From: an uncultured Bacteroidota bacterium
GTDB lineage: Bacteria; Bacteroidota; Bacteroidia; AKYH767-A; 2013-40CM-41-45
Length of the DNA stretch: 63,724 bases
Assembly: GCA_937871435.1 (NCBI GenBank)
Contig: CALMQM010000100.1
Coordinates: 1-63,724, forward strand
Direction: 5' to 3'
In this document: in pieces, positions 46,161-55,552 of the stretch
How positions within the stretch are numbered: the stretch's first letter is position 1
Layout of the letters: every line of letters begins with the position of its first letter
The notes under the pieces: model-generated
What the model was told of the DNA's origin: nothing
The model's input: only the letters and a program-made list of their open reading frames with translations
Databases searched by the model: none
Position numbers and translations under genes: made by a program

Positions 46161-47345
46161 ATGTTTCAGGAAATAAAATATTTACCGGTACACTGGATCG
46201 ACGGGATGAAAATCAACGAAGATCATTTTAAGCAAATGGAATTGTCTATTGCTGATCAAACCAGAGATGCGGCAGGAGTCAACTTGAACAATTTCAATTA
46301 CGGATTGGTAAGTGCTGCTTCGGAAAATGATAAATCACTGGACGTAAAACTGCAGGTTGATCAAACCAAACTGATCACTGCAGATCTGCTGAAGTGCCGG
46401 GCAATTACACGAAGTGGTGCCCGTATTGAAATCGTAAGTACATTGGCACAGAAATATCAATTTACTTTTGCAGAATTAAATACATCTTTTAATGCGGGTG
46501 AAAGCAAGGCGAAAACTTTTTATCTCGTAATCAATGCCAATCCTTACGAAAGGATTCCTGTTGGTCAACCTGATTATGATGAAGTTCCTCCAAGAATGCC
46601 TTACACAATTCCTGCTTATAGTCTGAACATTCTTCCCGGAGACCAACTAAACAGCAATGCAATTCCTGATTATTTTATTCCCATCGGAAAAATATTGTTA
46701 GCGAATGGAAGACTTAGTGTGGATACAAGTTACATTCCGCCGTGTTGTTCTGTCAGAAATCATGCGTTGCTGTATGAATATTATTATGATTTCGGAAATA
46801 AACTCGGTGAAATCAGCAAAGCACTGATAGTAATCATTCATAAAATTAAGACAAAAAGTCAAAGTACAAGCCTTACTCAAAACTTCAATTTCATGGCTGA
46901 TAAGGTGGTCTTTTTTACTGCCAATGAATTGAGCAGGTACCGTTGGATTATTTCTGAGCAGGCTCCTGTGTATATGCTTGAGTATTTTATCCGCTTTGCA
47001 TATGTTTTAAAAACTTCACTCGATTGTCTGGTTGACAGAGACAAAGAAGAACTGATTAATTATCTTAGCGAATGGTCAGATGTAAGTGCAGGTCAGTTTG
47101 AATCTGTACTCACTGATGTTATCCGAACTGAATACAACCATCTGGATATCTCCGAATGTCTTGTACCTGCAGACAGAATGCTGAACTTGTTTTATAATTT
47201 GTTTGGTAAATTGAGTCAACTCGACTTTATCGGCAAACGAAAAGGAGAAGGTTCATTTGTTCGTGAACGAATCGTTGAGGCGGAAACAAATAAGAAGGAA
47301 GAGGAAAAACCGAAACAAAAAGGCTGGAGCTTTCTTGCTGATTAA
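46161..47345 (+). CDS. tssK: T6SS baseplate-membrane linker TssK
   Basis: A 394-residue protein with the Bacteroidota TssK opening, LPVHWIDGMKINEDHFKQME, a beta-rich middle (FTFAELNTSFNAGESKAKTFYLVINANPY in parts) and a helical C-terminus ending in a charged tail. TssK links the baseplate wedges (TssE/F/G) to the membrane complex. Those wedge genes are not found in this window, so they must lie elsewhere. Confidence 0.85.
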   Translation: MFQEIKYLPVHWIDGMKINEDHFKQMELSIADQTRDAAGVNLNNFNYGLVSAASENDKSLDVKLQVDQTKLITADLLKCRAITRSGARIEIVSTLAQKYQFTFAELNTSFNAGESKAKTFYLVINANPYERIPVGQPDYDEVPPRMPYTIPAYSLNILPGDQLNSNAIPDYFIPIGKILLANGRLSVDTSYIPPCCSVRNHALLYEYYYDFGNKLGEISKALIVIIHKIKTKSQSTSLTQNFNFMADKVVFFTANELSRYRWIISEQAPVYMLEYFIRFAYVLKTSLDCLVDRDKEELINYLSEWSDVSAGQFESVLTDVIRTEYNHLDISECLVPADRMLNLFYNLFGKLSQLDFIGKRKGEGSFVRERIVEAETNKKEEEKPKQKGWSFLAD

Positions 47346-47381
47346 TTTGCCTGTTCCGGATTAAAACTATAGTATTGAACT

Positions 47382-47903
47382 ATGAAACCATTGAATTCAC
47401 AGGAAAGAATGAAACAGTTTTTCATCTTCCTAGGCTTCTTTATTGTTACCTCTGTCTTGATTGTAGTAGTAACTTATTATGATTTTTCAAATCCGAAAGA
47501 GCACAACCGATTACTTCTTGAAGAAAACGCTAATCTGAAAAAGCAGCTGGAGATCAATGAAAAGTACATTTCACAAGCTGACAGTGTATTGAGTAAAATT
47601 ACTTTACTCAATATCAAGGAACCTTCCGGAATGGACACCAAATATTCCATTGCCAATCAGAAAAATGCAGCTTTCAAGGACATGGTGGATTCAGATTCCC
47701 TATTGAAAAATGGAATTTATTCCAGGTTCACTTATATAACTACTACATTCCTTGATTTGTATTCTGAATTCAAGCAAGTGAAACCTAAAGCCAATGATTT
47801 TGATATTACGAAACTTGAAAATGACAAACTTTCCAGAGAAAACAAAGATTTGCAAAAAGACCTGATCGAATGTCAGAAGAAAAAACCGGCTGATGCTTTA
47901 TAA
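47382..47903 (+). CDS. tssO: T6SS subtype iii component TssO
   Basis: A 173-residue bitopic membrane protein: a short cytoplasmic N-terminus (NSQERMKQF), one transmembrane helix (about 12-32), then a periplasmic coiled coil with leucine spacing (LLLEENANLKKQLEINEKY) and a second helical part ending LIECQKKKP. TssO is specific to subtype iii. It is the last gene of tssN-tssK-tssO, followed by a strong terminator. Confidence 0.83.
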   Translation: MKPLNSQERMKQFFIFLGFFIVTSVLIVVVTYYDFSNPKEHNRLLLEENANLKKQLEINEKYISQADSVLSKITLLNIKEPSGMDTKYSIANQKNAAFKDMVDSDSLLKNGIYSRFTYITTTFLDLYSEFKQVKPKANDFDITKLENDKLSRENKDLQKDLIECQKKKPADAL

Positions 47904-47936
47904 AAAAAATCCCCTGATGATCTCAGGGGATTTTTT
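47904..47936. terminator. Bidirectional terminator between tssO and tssH
   Basis: Perfect 14-bp stem AAAAAATCCCCTGA / TCAGGGGATTTTTT with a 5-bp loop. It serves the convergent tssO and tssH genes. The tssO stop codon is directly at its left edge. Confidence 0.93.
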
Positions 47937-47943
47937 ATACTGA

Positions 47944-50442
47944 TTATTTCTTACCGTTAATGGCCCAAACAAGTTCATTATTTGCATCGAGGTCAAGTGT
48001 AATTGTATCTCCTTTCCCCACTTGTCCGGATATAATCATCTTAGAGATGGGTCTGCGCAATTGATTTCGAATAACACCTTTGATAGGCCTTGCTCCGTAT
48101 TTCGGAGTAAATCCTGATTTTGCCAGAAACTCACGTACCTTATCGGACATGGTGAATGAAATTCCCTGCTTTGTAAGTGGTTCCAAGAGGCTCTTCAATT
48201 GAATATTGAAAATGTTCAACACAATGCTTTCAGAAATTGGAGCGAAGGGAACAATTTCCGTGAGACGTGCGAGGAATTCCGGGCGGAAATATTTACCCAT
48301 AATATCCATCATCTCGTTTGTTCCGGGAATCTGACCTTTGTTGATTTTGTCGACAATAAAATCACTTCCGATATTAGAAGTAAACAGAATCACAGAATTC
48401 GAAAAATCACCTTCTTTCCCCAGCCGGTCATGCAACTTTCCTTCATCCAGAATTTGCAGGAACAAATCGAAGACAGAGGCATGTGCTTTTTCTATTTCAT
48501 CAAACAATACAACCGCATAAGGTTGTTGACGGATTTTATTGACGAGCATCCCTCCTTCTTCATATCCGACATATCCCGGAGGCGCGCCGTAGAGAAGTGC
48601 AGCCGAATGTTCTTCTTTGAATTCGCTCATGTCAAAACGAATGAGAGAATTTTCATCCATGAACATAAATTCAGCAAGTGATTTTGCCAGTTCGGTTTTT
48701 CCGGTTCCTGTCGGTCCGAGAAGAAAGAAAGAACCTATAGGCTGCCCTGGTTTACTTAGTCCGCTCCGCGATTCGAGAATTGCTTCTGACACGGCTTTTA
48801 CTGCATGATCCTGACCCACGACACGACTCTTGAGAATACCTTCCATATTCATGAGTTTTTCTTTCTCCTGCGATTGCAATTTTCCCATCGGTATTCCTGT
48901 TTTGTGCGCAACGACAGAAGCGATATCTCCTTTTTCGACAATCTCCTTTTTCACCTCTGCAAGTTCCTTCAGTCTTGACAAAACTTTCCGGATGTACCCG
49001 ATCAACTCTTCATCTGATTTAAATTTATCAATATCCTTTTCTTCTTCCAGCTGACTGAATAAAACATGACTGATTCTGTTTTTTGCCTGGGTATAAAACC
49101 ATTTCAATTCATTGAATAATTCACCCGGCTTTTGTTCGCTGCTCTTCGCAACCAACTCCTCAAAACCTGAATGCAATGCTTCCACTTCATCCTTTGAAGT
49201 AGCACCGGTCATTTTTACCACAGCCATGGTTCGGTCAATCAGATCAATCGCCGCATCCGGCAATCTTCTCTCCTTAATGTAACGCTTCGCCAGTTTGATC
49301 GCTTCAGGAATAGCATCGGGTGCTAATTTGATTCCGTGGTGCTCTTCGTAATAGGGTATGATAGTAGCGACCATCTTCTGACAGGTTCTCTCATCGGGTT
49401 CTTCGATGCGCAGCAATTCAAATCTGCGATTGAAAGCTTCATCCGGTTCAATGAATTTTCTGTATTCCTCGTTGGTGGTAGCTCCGATAATTGTGAGTTC
49501 TCCTCTTGCCAGTTCCGGCTTCAGAATATTGGATGAACCGGAAGCACCGCCGTTCTTATCCAGGAGAGAATGAATTTCATCAATGAACAAAATCGCTTTG
49601 TCAAATTGCTTGATTTCTTTGACGATATTTTTCAATCTGTCTTCTACTTCCCCTTTATAAGATGCGCCGGCCACAAGTGCTCCGAAATCCAGCTCAAATA
49701 TTTTTGCGTTTCTGAAATTTTCCGGAACAAGATTATTGATAATACTCAGCGCGAATCCATCCACCAGGGCAGTTTTCCCTACTCCAGGTTCTCCGGAAAT
49801 AATCACATTCGGTTTTGACCGTCTGCCAAGAATTTCGGAAACCATACGTGTTTCTTTTTCACGGCCGATGATCGGATCGATTTTGCCTTCTCTGGCGAGT
49901 TCTGTTTTATCCACACAATACTTCAGTAAGGCTGAAGTTTTAACAGAAGAATTTGTATTGCCCCCGGTAGCCGATGCTCCCGATCCTGAAATAGCTTGTT
50001 TAAGTGTAACATTCTCCAGCAGCCTGGTCATGATTTCCTGATGAGTCATCGGAAATGTTTTCAGCTGGTCATATGAAAATCCGAGTCCGGGAATACTCAG
50101 AGCAGCCAAAGCACAAGCCGCATCAATTTCATCTTTCGACAATTTTACACGGATCGAATCTGCTTCGTCCATCAGAGTAGAAATTTTATCGTCACCTGAA
50201 GGATCATCAGCAATTTTACCTGCCTTCGGAAATGTTTCCAATCTCACTTCAGCCCATTCTTCCAGAAAATAAATATCCTTGTCCATACTTTCCAGCAAGG
50301 GTTGCAATCCAACATCCTTATGCAGTAAAGCTTTGAGCAAATGCGGAGAGGAGAAATTCGGATTTGAAAATTCTTTCGCAACAGATTGAGCAATACGAAC
50401 TGCTTTTTTCAAATCCTCAGAATAGTTGATTACATCAGCCAT
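47944..50442 (-). CDS. tssH: T6SS sheath-disassembly ATPase ClpV/TssH
   Basis: An 832-residue AAA+ ATPase of the ClpB/ClpV type that takes apart the contracted TssB/TssC sheath. Two AAA modules are seen: Walker A GEPGVGKTAL with Walker B ILFIDEIHSLL, and GPTGTGKTEL with VVLFDEIEKAH, plus the pore motif YKGEVEDRL-type and the arginine fingers FNRRFELL and RPEFLARL. The N-terminal Clp-N repeat is short and the middle coiled-coil is reduced, as expected for ClpV and not ClpB. It is read leftward, convergent with tssO. Confidence 0.9.
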   Translation of the reverse strand: MADVINYSEDLKKAVRIAQSVAKEFSNPNFSSPHLLKALLHKDVGLQPLLESMDKDIYFLEEWAEVRLETFPKAGKIADDPSGDDKISTLMDEADSIRVKLSKDEIDAACALAALSIPGLGFSYDQLKTFPMTHQEIMTRLLENVTLKQAISGSGASATGGNTNSSVKTSALLKYCVDKTELAREGKIDPIIGREKETRMVSEILGRRSKPNVIISGEPGVGKTALVDGFALSIINNLVPENFRNAKIFELDFGALVAGASYKGEVEDRLKNIVKEIKQFDKAILFIDEIHSLLDKNGGASGSSNILKPELARGELTIIGATTNEEYRKFIEPDEAFNRRFELLRIEEPDERTCQKMVATIIPYYEEHHGIKLAPDAIPEAIKLAKRYIKERRLPDAAIDLIDRTMAVVKMTGATSKDEVEALHSGFEELVAKSSEQKPGELFNELKWFYTQAKNRISHVLFSQLEEEKDIDKFKSDEELIGYIRKVLSRLKELAEVKKEIVEKGDIASVVAHKTGIPMGKLQSQEKEKLMNMEGILKSRVVGQDHAVKAVSEAILESRSGLSKPGQPIGSFFLLGPTGTGKTELAKSLAEFMFMDENSLIRFDMSEFKEEHSAALLYGAPPGYVGYEEGGMLVNKIRQQPYAVVLFDEIEKAHASVFDLFLQILDEGKLHDRLGKEGDFSNSVILFTSNIGSDFIVDKINKGQIPGTNEMMDIMGKYFRPEFLARLTEIVPFAPISESIVLNIFNIQLKSLLEPLTKQGISFTMSDKVREFLAKSGFTPKYGARPIKGVIRNQLRRPISKMIISGQVGKGDTITLDLDANNELVWAINGKK

Positions 50443-50860
50443 AAATAAAATTAGTTTTGTTTTAAATGTATGAAAGAACAGACATTCATCTTTCTGCTAA
50501 TTGATGAAGATTAATAATTTTTAAAGCAGATGAGAAATAAGTTCAGAAATAAATTCATGAATAAGCGACTAAGTTAAACATAAGACTGAATTTGTCAAAC
50601 ACAAATTCAGTTCAATCACTTTACACTATTTTCATCTATGGCCCTATAGCACAAAATGGTGAAGCAGAATTCAAAGGGATAGTCAAGCCACATCCAAACC
50701 TTCCAATAATTTATGACTTTCCGGGAGGCGGCAATCGCTTCCAATATCAGGTGAAATGAAGAAAATACAAGTGAAATTCAATGAAAAGCCTATATAGCCC
50801 GGGGTGTTAAAGAGATTCCTGAATCATCCGGCATTCCCGTTCTGGAAGGGTCAAATTAGA
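50443..50860. other. Intergenic region between tssH and tssB
   Basis: About 420 bp carrying the promoters of the divergent tssH and tssB. For tssH, TACATTTA (50463-50470 on the minus strand) is a -7 candidate with a leader of about 20 bp. No reading frame of note is seen. Confidence 0.4.
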
Positions 50861-50891
50861 TTTGCATTCATGGTCAAAACTTGTATATTTG
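50861..50891 (+). promoter_or_regulatory. Consensus promoter of tssB-tssC
   Basis: TTTG (50861-50864), exactly 19 bp, TATATTTG (50884-50891): a full match at both elements. It shows that the longer frame opening at 50862 is not the real start of tssB. Confidence 0.8.
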
Positions 50892-50915
50892 TTCCAAACT
50901 CAAACTTTTAAAACT

Positions 50916-51362
50916 ATGTTTAACTATGGAATTGGGGGCAATGAAATAAGGCCCGATGCAAGCGAAGCAATCGCAGATATCCCTAAAAACCGAACTCTTG
51001 TCGTAGAAAAACTCACAGATGATGCACCGGTAAAACCGGAGTTGGTCTATGATTTGAAAAATGTAGATGAAGTTTTTGCACATTTCAAACCAAAAGTTGA
51101 AGTCGAGCTTGAAAAAGAAGACGGAAGCTCTACTTCAGAGATTTTATCTTTTTCCAACCTTGGAGATTTCGGTACAAAAGGAATTACAAATCAAAACCGA
51201 TTCCTTCAGGATTTGAATCAGAAGCAGGATCAATACATGAAGATCATCAAGCAACTGAAATCAAATAAATCCCTGAAAGCAATCCTTGAAAATCCTGATA
51301 CTAAAGGAGCATTTGTTGGTGCGCTACAGGCACTTATACAGGAAATTGAAGACGCTAAATAA
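50916..51362 (+). CDS. tssB: T6SS sheath subunit TssB
   Basis: A 148-residue small sheath protein starting at ATG 50916 (MFNYGIGGNE), downstream of the consensus promoter. TssB words are ELVYDLKNVDEVFAHFKPKVEVEL and LSFSNLGDFGTKGI, followed by a coiled helix and LKAILENPDTKGAFVGALQALI. It polymerises with TssC into the contractile tube sheath. The tssC gene follows 50 bp later. Confidence 0.9.
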   Translation: MFNYGIGGNEIRPDASEAIADIPKNRTLVVEKLTDDAPVKPELVYDLKNVDEVFAHFKPKVEVELEKEDGSSTSEILSFSNLGDFGTKGITNQNRFLQDLNQKQDQYMKIIKQLKSNKSLKAILENPDTKGAFVGALQALIQEIEDAK

Positions 51363-51412
51363 TTTATTCATTGATCCCTAATTCTTAACTTTAGTATTAG
51401 AACCACCACAAT

Positions 51413-52795
51413 ATGGAAGAGTCACAACAACAACAACAGCAACAACAAAATCAAACCAAAGAGAGAGAACGTGTAGCGAACCCCGCTCAGGTGATTGAAG
51501 AAAGCGCAAACAAACTTGCCAAATTCGGCGGCTTCGACATTCTGGAAGCTGTCATTGACGGAGTACAAAACCTGAACCCGGAACGTAAAGCAAGAAAGAA
51601 AATATTCCTTACAGAATCTGATAAAAAACAAGAACGCGAATCAATCAAAAAATCCCTTCAGTTGTGGGCGGATTTACTTTCTGAATCAGATTCCATTTCT
51701 TCCGCGGTTGATCAGGCACAGCAGAAATCAGATGCTGCGGCTGCATTGCTCAAGAAAAATCTGCTCAAGGCTGTAGAGGCAACACGTAATCTTGAAAGAT
51801 CCTATCGTTCTGTCGCGTTGTTTTACAAAAACACAGAAAGTGATAAATTAAAAAATATCACTATTATGAATGCCGACCCTGAACAGTTGAAAGATCTGGA
51901 TAATCCACGATTTATTGATGCAGTTTCTTCAGAATTGAAAGCGAATTATGACCGCCTTGATCTTCGTGATAACTACTCCCTTCTCTTACTTCCAGGTTAT
52001 CTTGGATCTAATAAGGTCGTAGAAAAATGGGCTAAGCTTGCTCACGAAAACAAAGTAATGCTTGTCACCGATTTCCAACATCTCGACAATCCGGATGACG
52101 TAATGGAACTTTTCGAATCTGCAAACCTTACCGGTGGTGATGTGTATCGTTCCAATGTAATGATGGCATGTAACTGGCTGGTGGGTCGTGGCAAATATCA
52201 GGAAGTTGGAGAAGATGAGGACTTGTATGTACCGCCTTCAGCAGCTCTTGCCGGTAAAATGTACACAACCCTGATGTCACAGGTCACCGCTGGTAAAAAA
52301 CATGGTGGTATGAATGAAGTAGACGGAGTTTCATTTGATCTGAAGAAAAGTGAAATCGCTAATTTGGAAAAACTAGGACTTGTTCCAATGGTGAATGAAT
52401 ACGGAAAAGTGATGGCTTTTTCTGCCAAAACACTTTTCAACGGAGATAACCTTGGATTACAGACATACTCTGTTGTTCGGGTGTTTGACTACATCACCAA
52501 AGTTTTGATTGATTTCCTGAACCGTCGTGCTTTCGAGAACTGGAACTCAAAAGCGGAAAAAGACCTGAGATCTCAAATTATCAAATTCCTTGATAGTGTG
52601 ACAGGTCCTGATAAACTGATCGAATCATTCAAGATCATGAGATTCGAACAGGACCCTCAGCAAAAGGATCGTATTTATCTGGATATTCATATGACTCCAT
52701 ATTTCCCTGCGAAAAACTTTATGATTAAAATGGACGGACACAAAGGGGATGATCCAAACTCTGCTGAATGGAGTGCTAAGTACGATAAAGCCTAA
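51413..52795 (+). CDS. tssC: T6SS sheath subunit TssC
   Basis: A 460-residue large sheath protein. Regions typical of TssC: LLLLPGYLGSNKVVEKWAKL, GGDVYRSNVMMACNWLVGRG, and the C-terminal RIYLDIHMTPYFPAKNFMIKMDGHKG, which interacts with TssB and ClpV. The N-terminus has a glutamine run of eight to nine residues, coded by a CAA-rich repeat, before the folded part. Followed by a strong terminator. Confidence 0.92.
   Translation: MEESQQQQQQQQNQTKERERVANPAQVIEESANKLAKFGGFDILEAVIDGVQNLNPERKARKKIFLTESDKKQERESIKKSLQLWADLLSESDSISSAVDQAQQKSDAAAALLKKNLLKAVEATRNLERSYRSVALFYKNTESDKLKNITIMNADPEQLKDLDNPRFIDAVSSELKANYDRLDLRDNYSLLLLPGYLGSNKVVEKWAKLAHENKVMLVTDFQHLDNPDDVMELFESANLTGGDVYRSNVMMACNWLVGRGKYQEVGEDEDLYVPPSAALAGKMYTTLMSQVTAGKKHGGMNEVDGVSFDLKKSEIANLEKLGLVPMVNEYGKVMAFSAKTLFNGDNLGLQTYSVVRVFDYITKVLIDFLNRRAFENWNSKAEKDLRSQIIKFLDSVTGPDKLIESFKIMRFEQDPQQKDRIYLDIHMTPYFPAKNFMIKMDGHKGDDPNSAEWSAKYDKA
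51424..51447 (+). repeat. CAA/CAG trinucleotide tract in tssC
   Basis: About eight successive CAA/CAG codons give a poly-Gln stretch after MEES. Slippage would change the length of the flexible N-terminus of TssC without shifting the frame. Confidence 0.8.
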
Positions 52796-52818
52796 ACCTG
52801 ATTTAATTCTTATTAAAA

Positions 52819-52851
52819 AACCATCCGGATTGAACACGAATCCGGATGGTT
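52819..52851 (+). terminator. Terminator after tssC
   Basis: Perfect 13-bp stem AACCATCCGGATT / AATCCGGATGGTT with a 7-bp loop, followed by TCATTTCTC. It separates the sheath genes from hcp. Confidence 0.9.
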
Positions 52852-53084
52852 CATTTCTCTCCTTCTTATTTTATTCGCTTCTGATCATGAGACGGATCTG
52901 TAATTTTTATCCTGAACCAAAGTAGTGTATTCATATTCTTCAGCAGGTCCTTTCTCTGAAGATTTAGTTTCACAAACAAGATAAATTCAGAGCCGACAAT
53001 TTTCAAGGGATAGAATCTGAATGGCTGAATTGAAACTTCTCGTGCAAATAATTCAACGTGCAAATGAATTCTCAGCGGTCCTTT

Positions 53085-53107
53085 TTCCACCCGTTCGGGT
53101 AGTTGAC
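53085..53107 (+). repeat. Repeat A, copy 1 (upstream of hcp promoter)
   Basis: A 23-bp sequence, identical at 63168-63190, with the palindrome ACCCGTTCGGGT (53089-53100) at its core and ending in the TTGA of the promoter -33 region. GGTCC / GGACC arms at 53077 and 53109 enclose it here, making a larger imperfect hairpin. A GTG-started 74-codon frame runs leftward from it but has no recognisable features. Confidence 0.7.
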
Positions 53108-53133
53108 GAGGACCTTTTCTGACTGTACATTTG
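53103..53133 (+). promoter_or_regulatory. Promoter of hcp (tssD)
   Basis: TTGA (53103-53106) as -33, exactly 19 bp, TACATTTG (53126-53133) as full -7 match. The -33 sits in repeat A. It explains the separate, probably strong, expression of hcp. Confidence 0.72.
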
Positions 53134-53181
53134 ATCTATCAATTTAATAATTCATCACTAACCTTTTTAATAAACAAAGCC

Positions 53182-53571
53182 ATGTCATTCAAAGCAAAAT
53201 TCACAGTAGACGGTAAAGATTACCGCGTGTTTCATTGTACTTATTCTTTGCAGCAAGATGTCGACAAAACAGGACGTCCTTCTTCCGAAGTTCGTGGGGG
53301 TACACTTCAGCTCGAAGTTGAATCAACCGGAGATTCAAGTCTCGCAGCCTGGATGATGGATGCATACAAAGCAAAAAGCGGAAGCGTCACTTTTTACAAA
53401 AGAGACAGCGAACAAAAGATGAAAGAAGTTTCTTTCAAAGACGGATACATAGTTTCTTATACTGAAACGTTCACCAACCATGGCGACAATCCAATGAGTG
53501 AGCATTTTGTGATCTCAGCCAAAGAACTAAAAGTTGGCGACGCTGAACATAAAAACGAATGGCCAATCTGA
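53182..53571 (+). CDS. tssD: T6SS tube protein Hcp/TssD
   Basis: A 129-residue protein starting at ATG 53182 (MSFKAKFTVDGKDYRV), after the promoter. It has the Bacteroidota Hcp pattern: FHCTYSLQQDVDKTGRPSSE, RGGTLQLEVESTGDSSLAAW, YKAKSGSVTFYKRDSEQK, and NPMSEHFVISAKEL. It forms the hexameric rings of the inner tube and may carry cargo. A strong promoter and a hairpin terminator flank it, as expected for the most abundant component. Confidence 0.92.
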   Translation: MSFKAKFTVDGKDYRVFHCTYSLQQDVDKTGRPSSEVRGGTLQLEVESTGDSSLAAWMMDAYKAKSGSVTFYKRDSEQKMKEVSFKDGYIVSYTETFTNHGDNPMSEHFVISAKELKVGDAEHKNEWPI

Positions 53572-53577
53572 TCCTTC

Positions 53578-53655
53578 TTAATCCAGCTTCAGTATTTCAG
53601 GAATTACACGGATATACTGAAGCTGGATTAATAAATCAACGGATCTGATTTTTTT
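53578..53655 (+). terminator. Long stem-loop and T run after hcp
   Basis: Perfect 18-bp stem (arms 53578-53595 and 53614-53631) with an 18-bp loop. Outer GATCC / GGATC arms (53571-53575 and 53640-53644) could extend it, and eight T follow at 53648-53655. Besides termination it may protect the 3' end of the hcp message. Confidence 0.85.
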
Positions 53656-53785
53656 TACGAGGATTAATTTCACTTAATTGTTTTCGTTCCTGAAATAAAC
53701 TATCGATATTTATAATATACTAATCGGGAATTAACACGTTCTTCTTATTTTTTATTCCAGTTCAAATAGCACTAAAAATACTATT

Positions 53786-55531
53786 ATGTCTAACAATCCC
53801 ACTCCGGTTGTCACAATCAAAATACAAAATTTTTCCGGTACAGTCATCTATTCCAATCTTGTGATTGAACAACCTGTGCTTGGACATTCTGTTTTCAGTT
53901 TTATCTGGAGCGTGGGCGATTTTAAAGCGGATGTAGACTTCCAATTAGATGTAATTAAAAACTACATGGGATCCGTGGTAGACATTACTCTGGGAAACAA
54001 TTCTTTCAGTGGAATTATAACTCAAATTTCGGTTGACGAAAGAAGCAGTGCAAGTCACGCTTTTGCTATAAAAGGATTCAGTCCGACAATTCTGCTCGAT
54101 GACATTCCGAAATCATCGTCACATTATAAAAAATCACTGGACGATATTATTACCAAATCATTTTCCGGGATTCAGGGAAATAAACTTTCTAAGGATATCA
54201 AGGCGATAAACAAAGATATTTTACATTATACAACACAATACAACGAAACTGACTGGCAATTCATTTCCAGATTGGCTACGCGTTTTGGCGAATGGTGCTA
54301 TTATGACGGAACCAAACTTGCCTTTGGTCAGATGGGCGACAGCGGTGTAAAGTTGGTAAACGGAGTGGATGTTAAACGCGTGATAATTCGTGCTTCTTTG
54401 CAACCTCATCAGTTCAGTTACAAATCTTATGACCCATTCAAAGGCGAAAGTCTTTCTAAAACCATGGGTTCATTTTCTTCAGAAATTAAAAATGACTTCT
54501 CTTCACTTGCTGTAAAGATTTCCAAAGATCTCTATGCAAGGGAAGATGAAAGGTCAATGCATACATTTAATGTTGTCGATAAAAAACAAATGGATTCGAT
54601 GCAATCCATGGAAAAGAACAGCATTGCAGCCAAAATGTTAATCGTGAAGGGCGAAGGCACACATCCGGGATTAAAAGCAGGTTGCCGCTTTCAATTGGAG
54701 AGCCAGGGAAACACCTATGACTTTGTCGCTATTTCAATCACTCATTTTTCAAACCTCCTTGGCCATTACGAAAATGCTTTTGTAGCTATTCCTTCTTCTG
54801 TGAAAGCCCCCACGTATACAGATCCTCATGTATTCCGTAAAGGAGAAATGCAAACTGCAACAGTTGTAGAAAATCATGACTCTGATGGAATCGGAAGAAT
54901 AAAAGTTCGTTTTCACTGGCAACAAAGTTCAGAAATGACTCCCTGGATACGGGTCACTACTCCACATGCCGGAGGCGGAAAAGGGATGCATTTTATTCCG
55001 GAAAAAGGAGAAGAAGTAGTAGTTGATTTTGACGGAGGAGATATTGACAAACCATTTGTACTGGGCTCCTTGTATCATGGAGGTGCGAAATCAGGAAAAG
55101 GTGATGGTGACAACACCATTAAGTCGCTCATGACAAAAAGCGGAAATTCTTTGATCCTTGATGATAAAAACGGAAGTGTTTCGGTGATTGACAAAGCAGG
55201 GAACAGTGTCGTTCTGAAAGGAGACGGAACAATAATCATCTCTTCTTCTAAATCAATAACACTGGACTCAGAAGAAATTAATTTAAAGGCCAGTAAGAAC
55301 ATCAATATTGAAGCTCAGAGTTCTGTAAACGTAAAGGCAACGATGGAAAAGATTAACATTGAAGCCATGCAGGATGTAAGCATTAAAAGCTCCACGATGG
55401 CGGTTAAAATAGACGCAATGACAGAATTTACCGCCAGTGGGAAAGTAAAAGCATCCGTTGAAAGTGCGATACTGATGCTCAAAGCAAGTGGTATAACAAG
55501 TGTTGAAGGTGCTATTGTAAAACTGAATTAA
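53786..55531 (+). CDS. tssI: T6SS spike protein VgrG/TssI
   Basis: A 581-residue VgrG. The gp27-like base is at about 1-340, the gp5-like OB fold at about 360-440 (QTATVVENHDSDGIGRIKVRFHW, TPHAGGGKGMHFIPEKGEEV in sections), followed by a beta-helix of repeated strands (NSVVLKGDGTIIISSSKSITL, KNINIEAQSSVNVKATMEKI). No effector extension follows the beta-helix, so cargo should be carried by the PAAR-Rhs tip encoded two genes later. Start at 53786 (MSNNPTPVV). Confidence 0.93.
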   Translation: MSNNPTPVVTIKIQNFSGTVIYSNLVIEQPVLGHSVFSFIWSVGDFKADVDFQLDVIKNYMGSVVDITLGNNSFSGIITQISVDERSSASHAFAIKGFSPTILLDDIPKSSSHYKKSLDDIITKSFSGIQGNKLSKDIKAINKDILHYTTQYNETDWQFISRLATRFGEWCYYDGTKLAFGQMGDSGVKLVNGVDVKRVIIRASLQPHQFSYKSYDPFKGESLSKTMGSFSSEIKNDFSSLAVKISKDLYAREDERSMHTFNVVDKKQMDSMQSMEKNSIAAKMLIVKGEGTHPGLKAGCRFQLESQGNTYDFVAISITHFSNLLGHYENAFVAIPSSVKAPTYTDPHVFRKGEMQTATVVENHDSDGIGRIKVRFHWQQSSEMTPWIRVTTPHAGGGKGMHFIPEKGEEVVVDFDGGDIDKPFVLGSLYHGGAKSGKGDGDNTIKSLMTKSGNSLILDDKNGSVSVIDKAGNSVVLKGDGTIIISSSKSITLDSEEINLKASKNINIEAQSSVNVKATMEKINIEAMQDVSIKSSTMAVKIDAMTEFTASGKVKASVESAILMLKASGITSVEGAIVKLN

Positions 55532-55552
55532 ATCTTATCGCTTTATTTTGTC

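Noticed and set aside
48199..48681. 160-codon rightward frame inside tssH
   Set aside because: Antisense shadow of the second AAA module, no recognisable motif.
52866..53090. 74-codon leftward frame between tssC and hcp
   Set aside because: Starts with GTG inside repeat A and overlaps the hcp promoter region; no domain or ribosome-binding site supports it.
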